A program made the translations under genes and the position numbers. 8,741 bases of DNA, taken from contig JAHZKU010000239.1 in the NCBI GenBank assembly GCA_022600255.1, forward strand, positions 1 to 8,741, given 5' to 3'. The notes below the pieces were generated by a model. That model searched no databases. It saw nothing but the letters and a program-made list of their open reading frames with translations, and was not told the origin of the DNA. The DNA is from Actinomycetes bacterium. GTDB taxonomy: Bacteria > Actinomycetota > Actinomycetes > S36-B12 > GCA-2699445. Below, in pieces: positions 5,708-8,741 of this stretch (positions are counted from its first letter, which is position 1; each line of letters starts with the position of its first letter).

Positions 5708-6432
5708 CCTCGCGGCTCATCGCCCGGATCGTGGGTGTAGGTCTGGTCGCTGTGGTGCTGGCGGCCTGTGGGTCCGATGAGCCAGTGCCCGCACCCAGCG
5801 CGGCCACCGTCGAGGTCGCGGGCTCCTTCTCGGCGATCCAGGCGGCCGACGGGTTTGTGGTCACCGTGGAACGCGCCGAGAGTCATTCGGTGACGGTTTC
5901 TGCGATTGGGATCGACCCCGCCGAACTGGACGTCGGGGTTGACGGGAACACCCTGCAGTTACGCACGGCTAGCGGATCAGTCCCAGACAGCGCATCACTA
6001 TCGGCGGTGGTGCGCACACCGTCTGCGCGCAAACTCACCGCAACCTCCGGTGCGCAAGTGACGGTGCTCGCGCCGATGACACTCGGCGGCGAACAGGTCA
6101 AGGTGGACCTTACCGCCGGGGCGCGTTTTGAGGGTGAAGTGTCTGCAAAGGCCCTAACAATCGGGATGCAGGCGGGCGCGGAGGCGCAAGTTTCCGGATC
6201 GAGTCGCTCGGTGACGATCGTCGGTTCTGAGGCTGCGCAACTGGGTGCGGCAGACCTGACAGTCGCTGATGCTGACGTGTCCCTGACCACCGCCGCGGTG
6301 GCCACGCTGACCGTGAACGAAACCCTGCGCGCCTCGCTCTCGAGCGGCGCCGAGCTAACGTACTCGGGTGACCCGAAGATCACTAAGCGCAGTGTTGATA
6401 CCGGAGCAGACCTAGTGCAGGCTGACTCGTAG
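5704..6432 (+). CDS. DUF2807 (GIN-domain) lipoprotein
   Basis: This is a 242-residue predicted lipoprotein exported and anchored to the outer face of the membrane. The N-terminus has two arginines, a hydrophobic stretch (residues 9-21) and the lipobox LAAC with Cys22, followed by a Ser/Pro/Glu linker. From about residue 40 to 230 it consists of the repetitive beta-strand pattern of DUF2807, also called the putative auto-transporter adhesin head GIN domain: FSAIQAADGFVVTVERAE, an AELDVGVDGNTLQLRT segment, then repeated short strands alternating with Ser/Gly/Ala turns, as expected of a right-handed beta-helix. No catalytic residues are apparent. GTG 5704 overlaps the upstream stop (GTGA); AGGA at 5690-5693 is a weak ribosome binding site. 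It forms a two-gene unit with the YbjQ-like protein; ligand and function are unknown. Confidence 0.87.
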   Translation: MTSRLIARIVGVGLVAVVLAACGSDEPVPAPSAATVEVAGSFSAIQAADGFVVTVERAESHSVTVSAIGIDPAELDVGVDGNTLQLRTASGSVPDSASLSAVVRTPSARKLTATSGAQVTVLAPMTLGGEQVKVDLTAGARFEGEVSAKALTIGMQAGAEAQVSGSSRSVTIVGSEAAQLGAADLTVADADVSLTTAAVATLTVNETLRASLSSGAELTYSGDPKITKRSVDTGADLVQADS

Positions 6433-6472
6433 CCACCCTGTTCGATTAACGGATGAATACGTCCTGTCAACT

Positions 6473-6502
6473 TTGGGTCATTCGCGATCCTATTCGTAGG
6501 CT
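6473..6502 (+). promoter_or_regulatory. Promoter of the hemA operon
   Basis: TTGGGT (6473-6478) and TAGGCT (6497-6502) are 18 nt apart and resemble a housekeeping sigma promoter. Transcription would start near A6509, giving an 85-nt leader before the leader ORF and 138 nt before hemA. The gap from the lipoprotein stop (6432) to 6594 contains no gene. Confidence 0.45.
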
Positions 6503-6517
6503 AGGCGCAGTGGTGGC

Positions 6518-6556
6518 CGAGGTCACAGTCAGTTTCTAGCTGTTGCTCACACCTCG
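6518..6556 (+). repeat. Inverted repeat in the hemA leader
   Basis: CGAGGT (6518-6523) is exactly complementary to ACCTCG (6551-6556) across 27 nt. ACAG (6525-6528) with CTGT (6540-6543) could extend the structure inside. The element starts about 10 nt after the predicted transcript start, so it would form in the 5' leader of the mRNA or serve as a DNA site. Modest stem length; may be chance. Confidence 0.3.
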
Positions 6557-6583
6557 TATTGCATTCCTTGTAGCACCGATTCC

Positions 6584-6589
6584 AGGAGG
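6584..6589 (+). promoter_or_regulatory. Strong Shine-Dalgarno sequence of the hemA leader ORF
   Basis: AGGAGG is a perfect anti-16S match and the best ribosome binding site in the window. It is 4 nt from TTG 6594 but 57 nt from the hemA ATG, so it cannot serve hemA directly. AGGACCC (6587-6593) could pair with GGGCCT (6615-6620), with one bulged A, and hide the site. Confidence 0.6.
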
Positions 6590-6593
6590 ACCC

Positions 6594-6650
6594 TTGTCGC
6601 ACGTCTGGCGCGGTGGGCCTCAACTCCGGATGCAAAGTCCGATCTCATGA
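6594..6650 (+). CDS. 18-codon leader peptide overlapping hemA
   Basis: A TTG-started ORF encodes MSHVWRGGPQLRMQSPIS and ends in TGA at 6648-6650, which overlaps the hemA ATG (ATGA, 6647-6650). It is preceded by AGGAGG, whereas hemA has neither a Shine-Dalgarno sequence nor a leaderless promoter at its ATG, so ribosomes most likely reach hemA by terminating and restarting here. The peptide is basic and contains one Trp and one His but no run of a single amino acid that would indicate classical attenuation. The 4-nt spacer is short and TTG is a weaker start, which lowers certainty. It might be a purely mechanical coupling device rather than a functional peptide. Confidence 0.55.
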   Translation: MSHVWRGGPQLRMQSPIS

Positions 6651-8005
6651 CACTGCTTGTTGTGGGTGTTAGCCACCACACCGCCACGATGGACGTGCTG
6701 GAAAGCTTGTCAGCGATTTCGGTCGACGAGCTGCGCAGCGACATGATCGGTAGCGACCAAATCGCAGAGACCATGATCATTTCCACCTGTAACCGGGTGG
6801 AGGTCTACGCGGAGGTCGACCGCTTCCACGCAGGTGTGGATGCGATCGTGGCCCTCTTGGCCAAAGGTGCTGGGCTCAGCGTCGACGAGATGACCAGTCG
6901 TTGTTTTGTCCACTTTGATTCCCGGGCCGTGCAGCACCTCTTTGAGGTGGCGGCCGGGCTGGACTCCATGGTGGTTGGGGAACCGCAAATCTTGGGACAG
7001 GTCCGCTCGGCGTTCGTTGATGCCAAGGACGCGGGCACGGCTGGTCGCGAACTACACGAAGTCGCCCAAGCCGCGCTGCGGGTAGGCAAGGACGTCCGTT
7101 CACAGACTGGACTGGACCGGGCTGGCGCATCAATCGTTTCAGTGGGTTTGGCGCTCGCGATCGAAGCGATTCAGCACAGCCATGACGCCAACGATGAGAT
7201 CGCGCTAGACGCCGCGGTGCTGGGCTCGGGCGCCATGGCCTCGCTGGCCGTGGCTGCGCTGGGCCGGGTGGGCGCGGCCCGAACCACGATCATCACCCGA
7301 AACCCCGACCAAGGCAATCGGTTGGCATCCGGGCACGTTGGTCTGGCCGAATCCAAAGAGTTCGCAAAGTTGCCCAAGCTGTTGTCTCAGGTAAACCTGG
7401 TGATCTGCTGCACGGGGGCCGCTGGTGCTCTGGTCAGCTACGACCTGGTGGCTCGCGCAACGGCGGGTCGGGACGAAACGCTGGTGGTTTTGGACTTGGC
7501 GCTGCCCAGAGACAGCGATCCGGAGATCGCCAACTTGTCCAACGTGTCCAGGCTGGATCTCGCCGACTTGGCCGATCGCCCCGAAGGTCAGCCGGACATG
7601 GATGCGGTGGTAGCGGCTCGGAGCATGATCGAAAGTGAACTGGCAGTTTTTGCGCAACAGAACGCAGCCCGGGCCGTCGAGCCGGTCGTACTGCAACTCA
7701 GGGCACAAACCTCCGCGGTGGTGGAAGCGGAATTGAACCGGTTGCGCACCCGGTTGTCCGGCCTGGAAGCCTCTGATTGGGAGCAGGTGGAGCGCGGAAT
7801 CCGGCGCGTGGTGGCCACTGTGCTGCATACCCCGACCGTGCGGGTGAAACAGTTGGCTAGCGATCCGGATGGGCAACGCTACGCGCAAGCGCTAAGTTCT
7901 CTGTTCGACCTATCCAGCGATGCGGTGGAAACGGTGGTTCGTCCGCGGGATGCCGAGTTTGTCGCTCCCCCCGTGACTGAGGAGCCACCGGAGTCGTCGC
8001 CATGA
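6647..8005 (+). CDS. hemA: Glutamyl-tRNA reductase HemA
   Basis: HemA reduces glutamyl-tRNA(Glu) to glutamate-1-semialdehyde with NADPH, the first committed step of C5-pathway tetrapyrrole synthesis, in the cytosol. The 452-residue protein is complete. The N-terminal catalytic domain opens with LLVVGVSHHTA and holds ISTCNRVEVY with the thioester-forming Cys48; next is the signature HLFEVAAGLDSMVVGEPQILGQVR (about 97-120). The Rossmann NADPH domain has VLGSGAMA (191-198), then DLALPRDSDPEI (283-294). Residues ~320-430 form the long dimerisation helices, followed by a Pro/Glu-rich tail of about 20 residues. ATG 6647 is the only start that yields the conserved N-terminus, and no in-frame alternative lies just upstream. 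It lacks its own ribosome binding site and overlaps a leader ORF; its stop overlaps hemC (ATGA). The redox regulator gene rex, often next to hemA in actinobacteria, is not upstream here. Confidence 0.97.
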   Translation: MTLLVVGVSHHTATMDVLESLSAISVDELRSDMIGSDQIAETMIISTCNRVEVYAEVDRFHAGVDAIVALLAKGAGLSVDEMTSRCFVHFDSRAVQHLFEVAAGLDSMVVGEPQILGQVRSAFVDAKDAGTAGRELHEVAQAALRVGKDVRSQTGLDRAGASIVSVGLALAIEAIQHSHDANDEIALDAAVLGSGAMASLAVAALGRVGAARTTIITRNPDQGNRLASGHVGLAESKEFAKLPKLLSQVNLVICCTGAAGALVSYDLVARATAGRDETLVVLDLALPRDSDPEIANLSNVSRLDLADLADRPEGQPDMDAVVAARSMIESELAVFAQQNAARAVEPVVLQLRAQTSAVVEAELNRLRTRLSGLEASDWEQVERGIRRVVATVLHTPTVRVKQLASDPDGQRYAQALSSLFDLSSDAVETVVRPRDAEFVAPPVTEEPPESSP

Positions 8006-8741
8006 CCGTCACGATCGCCACCCGCGGCTCGGCCCTGGCCCGCACACAAAGCGCCCTGGTCGGCGCCGCCTTGGCCGACGCGAGTGATGTTGAGGTGGGC
8101 TATCACATCGTCAGCACGCAGGGCGATCAAACGACTGCGTTGCTGGACCAAATTGGTGGCACGGGTGTGTTCGTTGTGGCCGTCCGTGAGGCTGTCTTGG
8201 CTGGCGAGGCGGATTTGTGTGTCCACTCGCTGAAGGATTTGCCCACAGCGGCGCACGATCGGCTGTCGTTGGCCGCGGTACCAAGCCGTGAGTCGCCGTG
8301 GGATGTCTTGGTCTCCGCTGGCGACGCGGGACTCACTGAGTTGCCAATCGGCGCAAGTGTCGGCACTGGGTCGCCCCGGCGCGCCGCCCAACTTCAACTC
8401 TTGCGGCCGGATCTGCACGTCGTGCCAATCCGGGGGAATGTGCCTTCTCGGATCGAAAAAGTCGATTCCGGAGAACTTGCCGCCGTTGTGTTGGCGGAGG
8501 CCGGGCTGCATCGATTGGGCTTAAGTCATCGCATCAGCGCACTGTTGGGACATCAGGAGATGTTGCCCGCCCCTGGTCAAGGCGCGCTAGGCATCGAATG
8601 GGCGGAAGATCAAATTGGTGCAGATTTGGCCGCAGCGGTCTCTGCGCTTGATCATGGTGATAGCAGGGCCGCCGTTGCGGCGGAGCGCGCCACACTTTCC
8701 CGACTAGAAGTCGGGTGCACAGCGCCGATGGGAGCCTGGGC
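8002..8741 (+). CDS. hemC: Hydroxymethylbilane synthase HemC (3' end outside window)
   Basis: HemC (porphobilinogen deaminase) joins four porphobilinogens into hydroxymethylbilane in the cytosol, downstream of HemA in the same pathway. 246 codons are visible and the frame is still open at the window edge; the family is usually just over 300 residues, so only the C-terminal domain is missing. Visible motifs: ATRGSALA at the N-terminus, VHSLKDLPT with the catalytic Asp79, GTGSPRRAAQL with Arg126/Arg127, IRGNVPSRIEK with Arg144 and Arg150 for substrate carboxylates, LPAPGQGALGIE, and VGCTAPMGA with Cys239 that binds the dipyrromethane cofactor. ATG 8002 overlaps the hemA stop, with GGAG at 7990-7993 and an 8-nt spacer, so it is translationally coupled but also has its own ribosome binding site. 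Confidence 0.96.
   Translation, partial: MTVTIATRGSALARTQSALVGAALADASDVEVGYHIVSTQGDQTTALLDQIGGTGVFVVAVREAVLAGEADLCVHSLKDLPTAAHDRLSLAAVPSRESPWDVLVSAGDAGLTELPIGASVGTGSPRRAAQLQLLRPDLHVVPIRGNVPSRIEKVDSGELAAVVLAEAGLHRLGLSHRISALLGHQEMLPAPGQGALGIEWAEDQIGADLAAAVSALDHGDSRAAVAAERATLSRLEVGCTAPMGAW

Noticed and set aside
6570..6589. T-box-like sequence before hemA (GTAGCACCG at about 6570-6578), tempting because HemA uses glutamyl-tRNA
   Set aside because: Only the ACCG core resembles the T-box consensus; no specifier loop stem or antiterminator was found.
6433..6646. Rex operator or rex gene upstream of hemA, as in many actinobacteria
   Set aside because: No TTGTGAA-type dyad and no room for a rex gene; the upstream gene is a DUF2807 lipoprotein.
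7205..7888. Minus-strand open frame of 227 codons opposite hemA
   Set aside because: It lies antisense to a complete, motif-rich hemA, is rich in His, Gln and Arg, and has no domain or ribosome binding site.
7879..8511. Minus-strand open frame of 210 codons across the hemA-hemC junction
   Set aside because: Antisense to both conserved genes; low-complexity polar composition with no family resemblance.

Overview
The window looks like a chromosomal core segment of a member of the Actinomycetota (high-GC Gram-positives). Reasons: G+C is high (roughly 60% by eye); a DUF2510 domain, which is almost confined to this phylum, is present; genes sit on both strands; and two or three start codons lie directly at the expected transcription start, 7 nt after a TANNNT -10 box, which is the leaderless arrangement common in actinobacteria. 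I cannot name a genus.

Layout from left to right: (1) a plus-strand Bax inhibitor-1/YccA-family membrane protein (142-999); (2) a convergent SGNH/GDSL hydrolase with an N-terminal membrane anchor (minus, 1067-2110); (3) msrA, divergent from it (2224-2880); (4) a small orphan gene of 107 codons with a leaderless start (2986-3309); (5) a convergent DHA1-type MFS efflux pump with an unusual ~140-residue acidic, Pro/Thr-rich loop in its middle and a strongly structured 5' leader (minus, 3465-5081); (6) divergent from it, a DUF2510-YbjQ (UPF0145) protein (5213-5707), overlapped by 4 bp by a DUF2807 lipoprotein (5704-6432); (7) a tetrapyrrole operon: an 18-codon leader ORF (6594-6650), hemA (6647-8005) and the 5' part of hemC (8002 to the window edge), linked by two ATGA overlaps.

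HemA reduces glutamyl-tRNA to glutamate-1-semialdehyde and HemC builds hydroxymethylbilane later in the same pathway, so the right end is the start of a haem/corrinoid precursor operon. The other genes are loosely linked single units concerned with membrane, redox or envelope functions. There are no insertion sequences, tRNAs, CRISPR arrays or phage genes.

I see no clearly new multi-gene system. The most interesting signal is regulatory. hemA has no ribosome binding site or leaderless promoter of its own, but is preceded by a perfect AGGAGG that serves an 18-codon ORF whose stop overlaps the hemA start. Next are a 12-bp-stem hairpin in the 5' leader of the efflux gene and an 18-bp dyad in front of the Bax-inhibitor gene.
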